Source: Rhizobium acidisoli | GTDB taxonomy: Bacteria > Pseudomonadota > Alphaproteobacteria > Rhizobiales > Rhizobiaceae | DNA: 64,000 bases | NCBI RefSeq assembly: GCF_002531755.2 | Contig: NZ_CP034999.1 | Coordinates: 124,001 to 188,000, forward strand | Direction: 5' to 3' | Shown: positions 15,961 through 25,634 of the stretch, one piece after another | How positions within the stretch are numbered: position 1 is the first letter of the stretch | How the letters are laid out: every line of letters starts with the position of its first letter | The notes under the pieces: generated by a model | The model's input: the letters and a program-made list of their open reading frames with translations, nothing else | Databases searched by the model: none | Told to the model about the DNA's origin: nothing | Made by a program: the position numbers and the translations under genes

Positions 15961-16740
15961 AGATCGTGGCGTCAGGGAGACTACACTCTCGACGCGCGCG
16001 AGTTCCCGACCATGTTCGTAAATGAACATGGTTCCATGGACGTGGCCAGGGTCGAGGGCTGGGTGGTTCTGACTCAAACATGCGATATCGTGAACTTCGC
16101 TGAAGGACGCGATCTTGTTGCTGTTGCACCATTAGTCAAAGCCAAGCTGGGCTTGATGCAGGCCGTTGCCAAAGGCACGACGCCCGCTGCGGCCCAACTT
16201 GAGAACTCGCCGGGGAGAACCTCGTTGTTGACCTGACGAAACTCTGTGCCGTCCAAAAGAAGGCCCTTGCAGGCATGAGACGCGCCATAGGCTTCAATAG
16301 CGATGAAACACGCTGCACGTTCGCTCAGACCTTGGAGTCGGTACGGCCGCTTCGCATTTCCCGACGCCCTGGATTGATGGACCCTTAATTGCGATCCGCA
16401 ACCAATCGAAGGACAAGCATAAAAGGAATTCTGATTCTGGGCGAGTTTACAGATCGCTTCGTTGCATTCGAGTCTCAGCATCTCCTGATTTCAATACAAG
16501 AGGGGCTGAGATCCAGTTTCTTGCGGTGCTTGACGAAGAAGCACGGCTCGAGGCTACGACAACGGAGATAAAGAAGAACTCGACTCCGTCGCAGCGTCTT
16601 CGAAGTTCAATTGGCCGGAAGAATTTGAGCGCGCCGTTCCGCTTTTTAGGGTCGTGACACCGGACTCCATTAGCGCTCGCGAGTGGTTTACCAGCCAGCA
16701 AATTGATCTTGATTTCCTCTCTCCCCTCAAAGATTCCTGA
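15961..16740 (+). pseudogene. Decayed gene of an uncharacterised QTCDIV-motif protein
   Basis: Coherent protein text occurs in three frames in succession: QGDYTLDAREFPTMF and GWVVLTQTCDIVNFAEGRDL, then ENLVVDLTKLCAVQKKALAG and YGRFAFPDAL, then FNWPEEFERAVPLFRVVTPD and SQQIDLDFLSPLKDS to a TGA at 16740. I recall the QTCDIV pattern from hypothetical bacterial proteins of unknown function. The 5' end is cut by the IS66 fragment. Several frameshifts make it non-functional. Confidence 0.55.
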
Positions 16741-17088
16741 GCGGAGGCGGAAAACATGTGCCGCAATTACGCTTGAATCATTATGCGATCTTCGTGGCCT
16801 AAACCGTGAACGCCATAGCAACCAGCCGGACGCTAGCCTCGGCAACTCTCGCCGTGCCAGAACCGTTGCCCCCCTAGGTCAGTGGCGTAAGCATATTTAT
16901 CGAACTGCCTTTGACACTAGGAATATACATGGTCCTATGGAAAGCCGTTCGGCATGTCACCTGAGATGGTTCGCCATAATCGTCGAGATGAAAAAGTAAG
17001 AATGATCGTATCCTTCGCGTGTTCAGGGTCCCGTTCGCCGCTCCAAGTGAAAGCCCGCTTCAGCGATTTGTCGCGTCGGATGACGGGA
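16741..17088. other. Region without a recognisable gene
   Basis: Nothing that I can assign. The right end joins the decayed start of an IS66 tnpB. Confidence 0.4.
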
Positions 17089-17565
17089 TCAATCGCAAGA
17101 TAGCCCCGCTTGATAGTCGGATGGCCACTCTTGCCGTGTCGGGATCGGGATCATCGCAGTGTCTCCAGCCCGCGCAGGATTCGCAGCAGCGCATCGACGT
17201 CGACGTCTGTCGACAAGGACGCGCCGGCCGTTTGCGCTCCGCACCTCCATGCGACGGCTACCCACTACCGGAGTCGATGGAGCCGACACGGGCGTAGGCA
17301 CGTCCGGTGTGATCAGCGCGGGCACGAAGCCCTCGATCCGATTGCTGCCAAGATTGCCGGCCTGCGCCAACTGCCGCCAGCGGTACAGTTGTGCGCGGGA
17401 AACCCCATGCTTCTGCGCCGTCGCGGAAACCTGGCGACCATCGCCAGAAAAGCCTTCCTCGAGAATTTTGAGCTTGGCCGCGGCGGTAAAGCGCCGCCGA
17501 CGCCCTGGGTCGATGATTTCAAGCCGGCTCACCGGTGTCCGAAAACTGTCCATATGCCTGTCCAT
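17089..17565 (-). pseudogene. IS66-family tnpA (OrfA) with frameshift, plus start of tnpB
   Basis: The OrfA helix-turn-helix is intact (RRRRFTAAAKLKILEEGFSG, then VSATAQKHGVSRAQLYRWRQL). Near 17215 the frame shifts: the expected end (DVDALLRILRGLETLR) lies in another frame and stops at TGA. The beginning of tnpB (MIPIPT) overlaps that stop as usual but loses homology within a few codons. The element is therefore a broken left end. Confidence 0.7.
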
Positions 17566-17678
17566 AGCGACAAAACGACAGATTCATCCCACGCGCTCAA
17601 GGCGGCGCATCCTCGGATGCTCACTTTTGTCCGGAAAGCTTGCCGTTTTGGCCGCATTAAACTCATCAAATAGGATTT

Positions 17679-17708
17679 GCGCCGCGCGGACGAGCACGCG
17701 GCGCTTTT
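17679..17708 (+). terminator. Rho-independent terminator
   Basis: GCGCCGCG and CGCGGCGC form a perfect 8-bp stem with a 10-base loop, followed by TTTT. It would stop plus-strand transcription coming from the left and separates that region from the avidin gene. Confidence 0.65.
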
Positions 17709-17807
17709 ATTCGGCAGGGAAAGCAGCTTCGTCTAAGCCTTTGGCCTTATTCGATGAATTCTTGCTCCACAATCTCCGACGGGCCAGCGCCGGCAGGGCA
17801 GAGGAGA

Positions 17808-18275
17808 TTAGTCCTTCAAGAGGCTTTTGTTCTCAGTCGTCGGCACGTACTGGAAAGTGTCTTGTCCTTGCTCAATGGCCGGTCCGGAGCCGCCTTCGTA
17901 AGCGAGGTTCCAGCTCGTAACTATCTCAGTGTTGTTGCCGTTGACCTGTGCGTAGCCGGTCCATCCGGTTGCGGAATTGCAGTTTTCCGTCGAATTGTTC
18001 CAGCCGACCGAAAATGCGATGAACGTCCCGTTTACCCTTCCTGTTAGCGGATAGGGCGAGTTCTGGCATCCGGTGCCCTGTGCTCTGTTTACATATTGGC
18101 CGGAGACATTTCCGAACGAGTCGACTTGAATGATCATCGTCGAGCCGGACCGGTTCTGCCAACTGCTGGAAGCCGATGCGATGCTTGAAAAATCCTTGAA
18201 GTTGCTTGCATCGAAAGCAAGAGCTGAGGTTGCTACAGCAAACACAAGTGCTGCAACTGCAGTAGTACGGATCAT
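17808..18275 (-). CDS. Secreted avidin-family biotin-binding protein (rhizavidin)
   Basis: The 155-residue protein begins with a clear signal peptide (MIRTTAVAALVFAVATSALA). An avidin barrel follows: SSWQNRSGSTMIIQVDSFGN, TGRVNGTFIAFSVGWNN, GWTGYAQVNG and TEIVTSWNLAYEGG. Two cysteines (GTGCQN, ENCNS) can form a disulfide. From memory it is nearly identical to rhizavidin, the dimeric avidin of R. etli. The ATG at 18275 has a perfect AGGAGG before it. It would bind free biotin outside the cytoplasm, either to deprive competitors or to regulate biotin, which matters in these biotin-dependent bacteria. Confidence 0.95.
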   Translation of the reverse strand: MIRTTAVAALVFAVATSALAFDASNFKDFSSIASASSSWQNRSGSTMIIQVDSFGNVSGQYVNRAQGTGCQNSPYPLTGRVNGTFIAFSVGWNNSTENCNSATGWTGYAQVNGNNTEIVTSWNLAYEGGSGPAIEQGQDTFQYVPTTENKSLLKD

Positions 18276-18390
18276 GGTTTTTCCTCCTGATGTGCGCCGA
18301 CCGTCGGCGATCGTACCGAAGGTTGCATATAATCTCGTAATAATCAATCAATCCGAGTAGCAATTTACCGGGTTGAGAAACCCGAAAGAC

Positions 18391-18416
18391 GGGCCGCGCC
18401 TTGCGCGGCGCGGCCC
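18391..18416. terminator. GC-rich perfect hairpin upstream of the avidin gene
   Basis: GGGCCGCGC and GCGCGGCCC form a perfect 9-bp stem around an 8-base loop. There is no T-run, so it could be a terminator remnant or another structural element. Confidence 0.4.
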
Positions 18417-18487
18417 GAGAACGAGCATCGGGAGTGAAGACTTACACCATGCAAATTACGAACGGGATAGCGCAACGCTAATATCTT

Positions 18488-18644
18488 GACCATCATTAAA
18501 ACGGACAAACTGCATGGCCGCAACCCCGAGAGCTACCTCACGGACGTCCTAACCCAGATCAAAGATTCACCGGTAGATAGGCTTGAAGACCTGTTGCCGT
18601 GGAATATGCTCCCGACGGTCTCCACTGCGCAAAAGGCCGCCTGA
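18488..18644 (+). pseudogene. C-terminal fragment of an IS66-family transposase
   Basis: TDKLHGRNPESYLTDVLTQI, then PVDRLEDLLPWN, is the characteristic end of IS66 TnpC proteins. Only about 50 residues remain. Confidence 0.75.
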
Positions 18645-18742
18645 TGGCTCGTTCGATGCATATCTGCACGATCGAAGACGTCGCCACCATGACCGGCGAG
18701 AACCTCGAACTGCTCAGAGAGATCGTATCCATCCGAGCAGGG
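18644..18742 (+). pseudogene. Short fragment of a small rhizobial hypothetical protein
   Basis: The ATG overlaps the IS66 stop (TGATG). The residues MHICTIEDVATMTGENLELL, then REIVS, match the N-terminus of a small protein that I recall next to IS66 copies in rhizobia. The fragment is cut at about 33 residues by the IS6 remnant. The function is unknown. Confidence 0.4.
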
Positions 18743-19010
18743 CCGCGGGATTTTGGGCGCCGCGCGTTGTCACCAAGCGCTCCGACCGAACGACGGCGTA
18801 TGTCGTTGGCGAAGGCTCGGCCGAACTTCTCCGCCCACGGTCGGATCGTTTGATGCGAGACAATGATCCCGCGGGCTGCCAGCATGTCCTCGACCATCCG
18901 TAGGCTGAGAGGAAAGCGGAAATACAGCCGAACGGCATGAGCGATCACCTCGGCGGGAAAGCGATGCGACGGTAAAGCGGATCACGGTGTGTCATAGCCC
19001 GTGATCGGAC
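18743..19010 (-). pseudogene. N-terminal fragment of an IS6-family transposase
   Basis: FPAEVIAHAVRLYFRFPLSL, then RMVEDMLAARGIIVSHQTI and FANDIRRRSVG, is the conserved N-terminal region of IS6/IS26-type transposases. The first codons and the catalytic domain are missing. Confidence 0.8.
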
Positions 19011-19064
19011 ATCGAAATCGAATTTCCGTTAGTTTACGATGCCATCTCCTCACCTGACGGTTGG

Positions 19065-19376
19065 GTGTTGCCGCCCTCGAGTGGCGAAATCGCATTGCTT
19101 GACATTCCTATCAGGGCGTCTGACGTTCGCGTTGGCATGATGGGCGTTGGTGAAACCCCGCTGCGGCTTGAAGAGATCGAGGGCATCATCGAGGGGACGG
19201 ATGTTTCCGAGCCGGTTCTCGATACGGTGGCGGATCGCCTGGCTGGAATCCTCACGCCCAGCACGGATATCCATGCCTCTGCAGATTACCGCAGGCATCT
19301 CTCAGGCGTCCTTGCCAAACGGGCCCTTCGCGCCGCCTGGAGCCGCGCGAACCACGAAAGGCTTCAAGCGAGATGA
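19065..19376 (+). pseudogene. C-terminal fragment of a molybdenum hydroxylase FAD subunit (CoxM-like)
   Basis: VRVGMMGVGETPLRLEEIEG, then DIHASADYRRHLSGVLAKRALR, is the usual end of the FAD-binding subunit of CO dehydrogenase/xanthine dehydrogenase-type enzymes. Only about 100 of some 280 residues remain, cut on the left by the IS6 fragment. It overlaps the next gene by 4 bases, as in intact operons of this kind. Confidence 0.75.
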
Positions 19377-19851
19377 GTGAGAAGACGATCACCGTTAGCG
19401 TCAACGGAGCGTATATGACGCGCACGATCGAAGCACGAACGCTGCTGAGCGACTTCCTGCGCCAGGACCTTTGCCTGACCGGAACCCATGTCGGGTGCGA
19501 ACATGGCGTTTGCGGTGCCTGCACCGTCATTCTCGATGGAAGGAGCGCACGCTCCTGTCTGACGCTTGCAGTGCAGGCGACGGGAGCGAAATCGAAACCA
19601 TCGAAGGCCAGGGAAGCGTCGATAAACTCGGACGAATCCAAGAAGCGTTCCGCCAGCATCATGGCCTGCAATGCGGATTTTGTACGCCCGGTTTCATCGT
19701 GGCGATCATCGACCTTCTTCGCCACCATCCGCTGGAAACCGATGAGAAGATCAGGGAAGCGCTGTCGGGGAACATCTGTCGCTGTACGGGATATGAAAAC
19801 ATCGTCAATGCCGTCCGCGAACTGGCTAGGGAGAGAGGACCTCTGAGATGA
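19373..19851 (+). pseudogene. 2Fe-2S subunit of a molybdenum hydroxylase (CoxS-like), frameshifted
   Basis: The first half shows the plant-type cluster motif GCEHGVCGACTVILDG. Near 19575 the frame shifts and the second half continues in another frame with GLQCGFCTPGFIVAI and GNICRCTGYENIV, the second 2Fe-2S motif. Both halves are complete, so one indel inactivated the gene. It would have carried electrons from the molybdenum centre to the FAD subunit. Confidence 0.85.
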
Positions 19852-20609
19852 AGATGCATTTTCTTGAAGGCGGCCGGCTCCGTATGCGCCGGTCCATCTA
19901 CGTCCCCGGGGCACCGAAGGAAGAAGCGATCGAGTTGCCGGTTCACGCCACCCTGGTGCGCCATCCCCAAGGCAACGCGCTGTTCGACAGCGGATGCAGT
20001 CCGGAGGCCGCCATCGATCCAGGCGCGCGATGGGGCGGGTTAAGCAAGGTTATGACTCCGATCTTTTCACCAGAGCGGACGGTCGTTCATCAGTTGAAGA
20101 CTCTTGGTCTAGATCCCGAGGACATAGATGTTGTGATCTGTTCACATCTCCATCCCGATCATTGCGGCTGCAACTCGTACTTTCGGCGCGCAACGATCCT
20201 CTGCCACGAAGCGGAGGCGCAGGCCGCCACGGCAAGCGATGCAGAAAATCAAGGCTATCTTCGAGGAGAATGGGACCAGCCCCAGGGTTTCCAGACCTTC
20301 AATGCGGAGCATGACGTCTTTGACGACGGGCGCATCGTCTTACTGCCGATGCCGGGTCATACCCCCGGAATGACCGTCGCCCGTGTCGAGCTGGAAAAAG
20401 ATGGTTCATTTATACTCGCTTCAGATGCTGCGCCGCTCCAGGCGAACGTCGACACCGGTATCGCTCCAAGAAATACTTGGAACAACGAGCTGGCCGCAGA
20501 GGCACTCGCTTGCCTGAAAGCTCTTCGGGAGCGGGGAGCTACCATCATTTCCGGCCACGACGACGCGCAGTGGCAAGGGTTGCGAAAGGATGTGGAGTTC
20601 TACGAATGA
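19848..20609 (+). CDS. Metallo-beta-lactamase-fold hydrolase, N-acyl homoserine lactonase-like
   Basis: The intact 253-residue protein has SHLHPDHCG (H100, H102, D104, H105) and the second metal ligands in PGHTPG and LASDAA, the order typical of AHL lactonases of the AttM/AiiB type. It would open lactone rings in the cytoplasm, so quorum signals or other lactones are candidate substrates. It overlaps the coxS-like gene by 4 bases and the coxL-like gene by 4 bases, so it was part of that operon. It is the only member without a lesion. Confidence 0.8.
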   Translation: MKMHFLEGGRLRMRRSIYVPGAPKEEAIELPVHATLVRHPQGNALFDSGCSPEAAIDPGARWGGLSKVMTPIFSPERTVVHQLKTLGLDPEDIDVVICSHLHPDHCGCNSYFRRATILCHEAEAQAATASDAENQGYLRGEWDQPQGFQTFNAEHDVFDDGRIVLLPMPGHTPGMTVARVELEKDGSFILASDAAPLQANVDTGIAPRNTWNNELAAEALACLKALRERGATIISGHDDAQWQGLRKDVEFYE

Positions 20610-21726
20610 GCCAGCAGGACCACTCCGTCCAGCTGCGGCCCAAACTTGTCGCAAGCGGGTCAAGCGCACCGAAGATCCACGTCTGCTGACGGGTGTTGGT
20701 CAGTATGTCGATGACATGGCGCCGGCCCGTATGTTGCATATCGCACTGCGACGCTCCGACCAGCCACATGCCCGAATCTTGAACATCGATGTCGGCGATG
20801 CGTTCTCGGTGCCCGGCGTCGTCGCGATCTATGACGCGAGCGACCTGGAAGGAGAGATCAAACCTGCCATACCGACCTCGCGTATGCCTGGTTATTACGC
20901 CACCCCCCTATGGCCACTTGCACGCGGGAAGGTTCGATATGTAGGCGAGCCGGTCGTCGCCATTGTGGCGGAAAGCCGGTACGCGGCGGAAGACGCGCTT
21001 GAACATATCAGTATCAAGTACGAGCCACTGCCCTTCGCTATCAATGCGGTCAAGGACGATGCACCCCTCCTGCATGAGGAGGCAGGCACCAACACGATCA
21101 TCCGCCGCGAGTTCAAGCGTGGCGACGTCGACGCGGCGTTCCAAGGATGCAGCGGTCACCGTGAAAGGCAAGTTCCGGATGACGCGGAAGACCGCGGCTG
21201 CCATGGAGAACCGGTCCTATCTCGCCGAATGGGAGAGCCGGAAACAATCGCTCACGCTACACGTCCTCCAATATTCCGGGCGTGATCCGCGATGTGCTTT
21301 CGGGCTGCCTCGGCCTCCCAGGAAACACGCATGCGCGTCGTCGCCCCCGATGTGGGAGGCAGCTTCGGCGGCAAGGGCTCGCTCTACGGCGAAGAAATCC
21401 TTGTCTGTGCGCTGGCACGAAAGCTGAAGCGGCCGATCAAGTTCATCAGCGATCGACTGAAAGATCTTTCCGCGACCAGTCAGGCCTTCGACGAACTGAT
21501 CGAGGCCGAGCTGGCGGTATCGTCCATACCGAAGCAAATCTGCCGAATAATATCGGCGGCTTTCGCGGCATGGGCGAAGGCGGCACGATCGGCGCGCCGG
21601 CGGCGATCGCAAGCGCCGTCTCGGACGCGCTTTCTCACCTCGGCGTGTCGGTAGAACGCTGCCAGTTACTCCAGAGCGCATTTTCCAGATGCTTCGCCAT
21701 AAGAGACTGTTCCCCGATGCGCCGGA
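20606..21726 (+). pseudogene. Molybdopterin-binding large subunit (CoxL-like), deleted and frameshifted
   Basis: The text RTEDPRLLTGVGQYVDD, YVGEPVVAIVAESRYAAEDAL and MRVVAPDVGGSFGGKGSLYG marks the large subunit of xanthine/CO dehydrogenase-type enzymes. Coherent text changes frame at about 20660, 21145 and 21290. It then jumps from TSQAFDELIEAEL straight to the C-terminal NNIGGFRGMGEGG, so several hundred residues are deleted. The enzyme is lost. In intact form it would hydroxylate an N-heterocycle or similar substrate. Confidence 0.85.
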
Positions 21727-21777
21727 TTGACCCCGAACATCGCGTTTTTTGGAAACCCCTTTGGGACAAGAGACCCT

Positions 21778-22347
21778 TCAAAGGTCAAATGGGTACCTCA
21801 GGATATAGTCGGTGTCCTTGGAGGAGATGGGCTTCTTGCACTCGGAGCAGACCACAATGGCGGAAAAATCCTGCCCGCAGGCCTTATGCCGAAGCCGCAT
21901 CGGTGGCTTGCCATCTGAGAGCCACCTGTCTCCCCAAGCCATCATGACGAGCATGGGCTTGTACAGATCGAGGCCGATTTCCGTAAAGCGATACTCGAAG
22001 CGTTCGCCCGCATTATAGGGAACTTTGCGCAATACCCCTGCCTGTACGAGCCGGGCGAGACGGTCCGCGAGAATGTTGGTCGCAATGCCGAGATTCTCCC
22101 GCATTTCCTCGAAGCGGCGAACACCGAACCAGCCTTCTCTCAGAATGAGGAAGCTCCAACGATCGCCAATGATCGCGAGCGTCCGCGCGACGGAGCATGG
22201 CCGCACTCTTTCCAAAAGTGTCGAATCTGAGCTTCTGCGAGATGTCGGGCGCGTCTCGACCGGAGCATACCCCGCGCCCGGTCCGTCGCGAGGCGCAACT
22301 TCTTTAGAATCAACTGTAGCGGGGCTTCGTTGCCCCCTGTCAACCAC
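21778..22347 (-). CDS. HxlR-family regulator, downstream domain
   Basis: The winged helix is clear: CSVARTLAIIGDRWSFLILR, then GVRRFEEMRENLGIATNILADRL. The C-terminus HKACGQDFSAIVVCSECKK looks like a zinc-binding tail. The first 50 residues in this frame do not resemble the family and overlap the upstream HxlR frame by about 200 bases. Proteins with two HxlR domains in one chain exist, so this may be the second half of such a gene after a frameshift. Confidence 0.6.
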   Translation of the reverse strand: MVDRGQRSPATVDSKEVAPRDGPGAGYAPVETRPTSRRSSDSTLLERVRPCSVARTLAIIGDRWSFLILREGWFGVRRFEEMRENLGIATNILADRLARLVQAGVLRKVPYNAGERFEYRFTEIGLDLYKPMLVMMAWGDRWLSDGKPPMRLRHKACGQDFSAIVVCSECKKPISSKDTDYILRYPFDL

Positions 22348-22697
22348 TTGTCGCCGAACTCCGTGAGCGAAAGCATCGTCGGAAAAAGATCTTTACCTCG
22401 GAGGGTTAGAAAATACTGTTGCCCCGGCTCGTTGGGCCGCTTTCCGGTGCTGAGGATCTCATTTGCCACAAGGCTCGAGAGTCGGGACGAAAGCGTTTGC
22501 CGTGGAATTCCCAAACGCTCCTGAAATTTGTCGAACCGACGCACACCGAAATAGGCTTCTCGAAGAATCAAGAAGTTCCAGGTCTCGAAAACAATTTCCA
22601 TGGTCCGACGAACCGATGATTGCCGCTGCATTAACAGGGGTTTTTCAACATCGGGTGAGGACGCAATGTTCATGGGCAGCTTTATAAAATTGTTCAT
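22140..22697 (-). CDS. HxlR-family regulator, upstream domain with frameshifted tail
   Basis: The first 120 residues form an HxlR winged helix (SSVRRTMEIVFETWNFLILR, then GVRRFDKFQERLGIPRQTLSSRL). The last 60 residues are arginine-rich and out of frame with the second HxlR domain, which begins below them. I suspect one original two-domain gene spanning 22697-21778 with a frameshift near 22290. HxlR proteins usually sense small molecules and control a divergent or adjacent operon. Confidence 0.55.
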   Translation of the reverse strand: MNNFIKLPMNIASSPDVEKPLLMQRQSSVRRTMEIVFETWNFLILREAYFGVRRFDKFQERLGIPRQTLSSRLSSLVANEILSTGKRPNEPGQQYFLTLRGKDLFPTMLSLTEFGDKWLTGGNEAPLQLILKKLRLATDRARGMLRSRRARHLAEAQIRHFWKECGHAPSRGRSRSLAIVGASSF

Positions 22698-22979
22698 CGG
22701 ACGAGGCCGAATTGATGATGGTTCACACTATAGATAAGGCATCAGGTCTAATATTGAAAGCTTCGGACCCATAAGAAACGGCGATCCGATCGCAGGCGAT
22801 AAGCCAGAAAGAAGGTCTGCAGGTACTCACACAATAATCTTGTCATCAGGTGCGGCGTGACCGCATTAAACACCCGCGGCAACTGGCACTGACGCTCACG
22901 CCTTAGCCTCAAGGCGCCGGTGGGGCTCCGTCTGGGAAGACCTGCAGCACCGCTGGCGCTCGCGCTCTTGGGGAGGAAG

Positions 22980-23379
22980 GTCAACCAACCTAGACGTTGC
23001 ATTAATCAGAGCGACGAACTCGCCGGTGAAACCAAGTCCGTAGGTGGCGACATACGTGCGATCGGCGCAAGGAGCGCTGGTCATGCTGGCCGACATGCCG
23101 TGGGTTTCAACAGCTGACATAAACTCGCTTATTGAGGCTTTCTTTGCTCATCGTTGTCGACCGATTATTGTCGCGACCTGCGGGAGCGTTCGCGGGAATC
23201 CCGTGATCCTTCCCAGGTCTCTCTTGGGCGAGGTCGCCAATCTTAAGGGCGACCTTGGAGCACGAAATATTATCCGAGGCTCCAATCTGCCGGTCGTAGA
23301 AGTCGATATCGGTCCCTCAGCATTGCACGATGTCGACACAATGGAAGCATTGGTCGCAGCTGGCGGTATCGTATCCTGA
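22980..23379 (+). pseudogene. MocA/MobA-like nucleotidyltransferase, 5'-truncated
   Basis: GALVMLADMPWVSTADINSL, then GNPVILPRSLLGEVANLKGD and DVDTMEALVAAGG, is the C-terminal two thirds of molybdenum-cofactor cytidylyl- or guanylyltransferases. A TAG interrupts the frame just upstream (after ATNSPVKPSP) and no N-terminal GGxSxRMG loop is found. Its loss fits the loss of the molybdenum hydroxylase genes to the left, which would have needed this cofactor. Confidence 0.75.
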
Positions 23380-23691
23380 TCCTCAGCAACAGCGAAAGTT
23401 GTTTGTCGCCACCTTGTCCCGGAACTCACGTATTGAGAACGAGGAGCCGAGGGACATCACAATAGCGGCGACGGCCAGATCTACGGCGCTTTGTCTATGC
23501 CAGATCCACGGACAACTGCACATCATAACCGACTTCGGCGGTAGAACATATGGCTCGCCAGCGGACAGTTCCGCATTGCCCAAAGATCTATATCATTTGC
23601 TAGATGAGTCCACAAAAGCTCACAGACAGGGCAACAGGATTCAGTCACATTGTCGGTATATTAATGAATTCCAAAAATCGAGAGCAAACCA

Positions 23692-24930
23692 ATGTCCCGA
23701 CCTCTTTCGCGTCCGCGCGACCGGATTTCCGTACTTCTGCTTGAAGGGATCAGTCAGAGCGCGGTGGACTACTTTTCGTCATCAGGCTACGTCAATCTCA
23801 CGCATCTGCCGAAGGCTCTGGATGACAAGGATCTTAAAAGTCATATAGCCGAAGCACATATTGTAGGAATTCGCTCACGCACGTATCTGACAGAGGAAAT
23901 CTTCAGATCGGCTAAGAAGCTCATGGCCGTCGGCTGTTTTTCTGTGGGGACAAATCAGGTCGATCTGGATGCGGCCCGCCGACGCGGGATACCCGTGTTC
24001 AACGCTCCCTATTCAAATACGCGCTCGGTCGCCGAGCTTGTGATCGGTGAGATCATCATGCTGACCAGGCGGATCTTCCCGCGTTCGGCTTCGGCTCATG
24101 AAGGCGGATGGGAAAAATCTGCCGTCGGCAGTCGTGAGGTGCGCGGGAAAACGCTGGGCATCGTTGGCTATGGCAATATCGGTTCGCAGCTTGGCGTTCT
24201 TGCGGAAAGTATGGGCATGAACGTGCGCTATTTCGATCCCTCGGACAAGCTTCGCCACGGCAATACAGAATCGATGGCGACGCTCGGGGCACTGCTCGAA
24301 ATCTCAGATTATGTGACGATGCATGTTCCAGAGACCAGTGCAACGCGAAACATGATCACTGAGGCTGAACTGCGCCGAATGAAAAAGGGAGCCGTTTTTA
24401 TCAACAATTCCCGCGGGACCGTGGTCGATCTTGAGGCGCTTGCGACGGTTTTGAAAGAAGGGCATCTCGCAGGCGCGGCTGTGGACGTGTTCCCGAAAGA
24501 GCCGGCATCCAATAAAGAACTTTTCAAGACGCCGCTACAGGGTTTGGACAATGTAATTCTGACGCCACATATTGGCGGCTCAACCGAAGAAGCCCAGGAG
24601 CGCATCGGAGGGGAAGTCTCAAGGAAGCTCGTCGAATATTCGGACGTCGGTTCGACGCTGGGCGCGGTCAATTTTCCCCAGGTTCAACTGCCTCCGCGAC
24701 CGAACGGCACACGTTTCATCCATGTTCATGAAAATCGCCCTGGCATCTTGAACAGTTTGAATATGATTTTTTCGTCCCGCGGACTGAATATCGTCGGCGA
24801 ATTCCTGCAGACCTACGGCGAGATGGGTTATGTGGTGATTGAGGCCGAGAGCATTGGCCAGAGAGCGGATGACATCCTTGATGAGATTCGCCAGATTCCG
24901 GGAACGATACGCGCTCGATTGCTTTACTGA
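23692..24930 (+). CDS. serA: D-3-phosphoglycerate dehydrogenase with ACT domain
   Basis: The 412-residue protein has the full NAD-binding core (GKTLGIVGYGNIGSQLG). Catalytic residues sit in NSRGTVVD, AAVDVFPKEP and LTPHIGGSTEEAQ, and a C-terminal ACT domain (HENRPGILNSLNMIFSSRGLN) is the usual serine sensor. This is the enterobacterial-type length. It catalyses the first step of serine synthesis. A plasmid copy beside dead insertion sequences is probably a second copy to a chromosomal gene. The ATG at 23692 follows GAGAGCAAACC, a modest ribosome-binding site. Confidence 0.92.
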   Translation: MSRPLSRPRDRISVLLLEGISQSAVDYFSSSGYVNLTHLPKALDDKDLKSHIAEAHIVGIRSRTYLTEEIFRSAKKLMAVGCFSVGTNQVDLDAARRRGIPVFNAPYSNTRSVAELVIGEIIMLTRRIFPRSASAHEGGWEKSAVGSREVRGKTLGIVGYGNIGSQLGVLAESMGMNVRYFDPSDKLRHGNTESMATLGALLEISDYVTMHVPETSATRNMITEAELRRMKKGAVFINNSRGTVVDLEALATVLKEGHLAGAAVDVFPKEPASNKELFKTPLQGLDNVILTPHIGGSTEEAQERIGGEVSRKLVEYSDVGSTLGAVNFPQVQLPPRPNGTRFIHVHENRPGILNSLNMIFSSRGLNIVGEFLQTYGEMGYVVIEAESIGQRADDILDEIRQIPGTIRARLLY

Positions 24931-25062
24931 CCCGGTGGATTGTGCGTCATTTCACTTTGGCCTGAACGTTTGCGAATTCACGCCTTAGAGCCCGATTTAA
25001 AAGAAGTTGAGCGATAACAGGCAGTTGTGATTCCTATTGGTGCTAAATCAAATGAGGTTTCG

Positions 25063-25634
25063 ATGAGCTGGACTGCTATCGCTCGCCGTGGGCATGACCG
25101 AGACGTACTTCGTTTTCCAAGTGATTTGAAGGACCGGGAATGGGCGTTGATCAAACCGCTGATCCCGCCAGCGCGTCGTGTCGGGCGGCGTCGGACGACG
25201 AATATGCGCTCGGTCGTGGAGGCGATCCTCTATATCGCCTCGAGCGGCTGCCAATGGCGCATGCTGCCGGGCGATTTTCCGCCGGTTTCGACAGTGCGCG
25301 GTTATTTTTATGCTTGGCGCGCGATCGGACTGTGGCAGAGCATCAACCAGCTTCTGGTGATGGCGGCGCGGGAAATCGAGGGACGGGAGGCGCAACCGAC
25401 GGCGGGGATTATCGACAGCCAAAGCGTCAAGACCACGGAAAGCGGCGGAATATCCGGCTATGATGCAAGAAGATTAAGGGCCGCAAGCGTCAGATTGTCA
25501 CCGATACGCTTGGATTTCTGATCTTCGTGTTCATCCATGCTGCCGACATACAGGATCGCGACGGCGCACCCCATGTCCTCAAGGCGATCCGCCGCCGTTT
25601 TCCGTGGCTGCGCCACATGTCACTGGCGGCGTGA
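25063..25634 (+). pseudogene. IS5-family transposase, frameshifted and 3'-truncated
   Basis: FPSDLKDREWALIKPLIPPA, then ILYIASSGCQWRMLPGDFPP and TAGIIDSQSVKTTESGG, is typical of IS5 (IS1031-type) transposases. After GYDA the frame shifts, and KGRKRQIVTDTLGFLIFVFI with FPWLRHM continues in another frame to a TGA at 25634. The last third, with the final catalytic residue, is missing. Confidence 0.85.
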
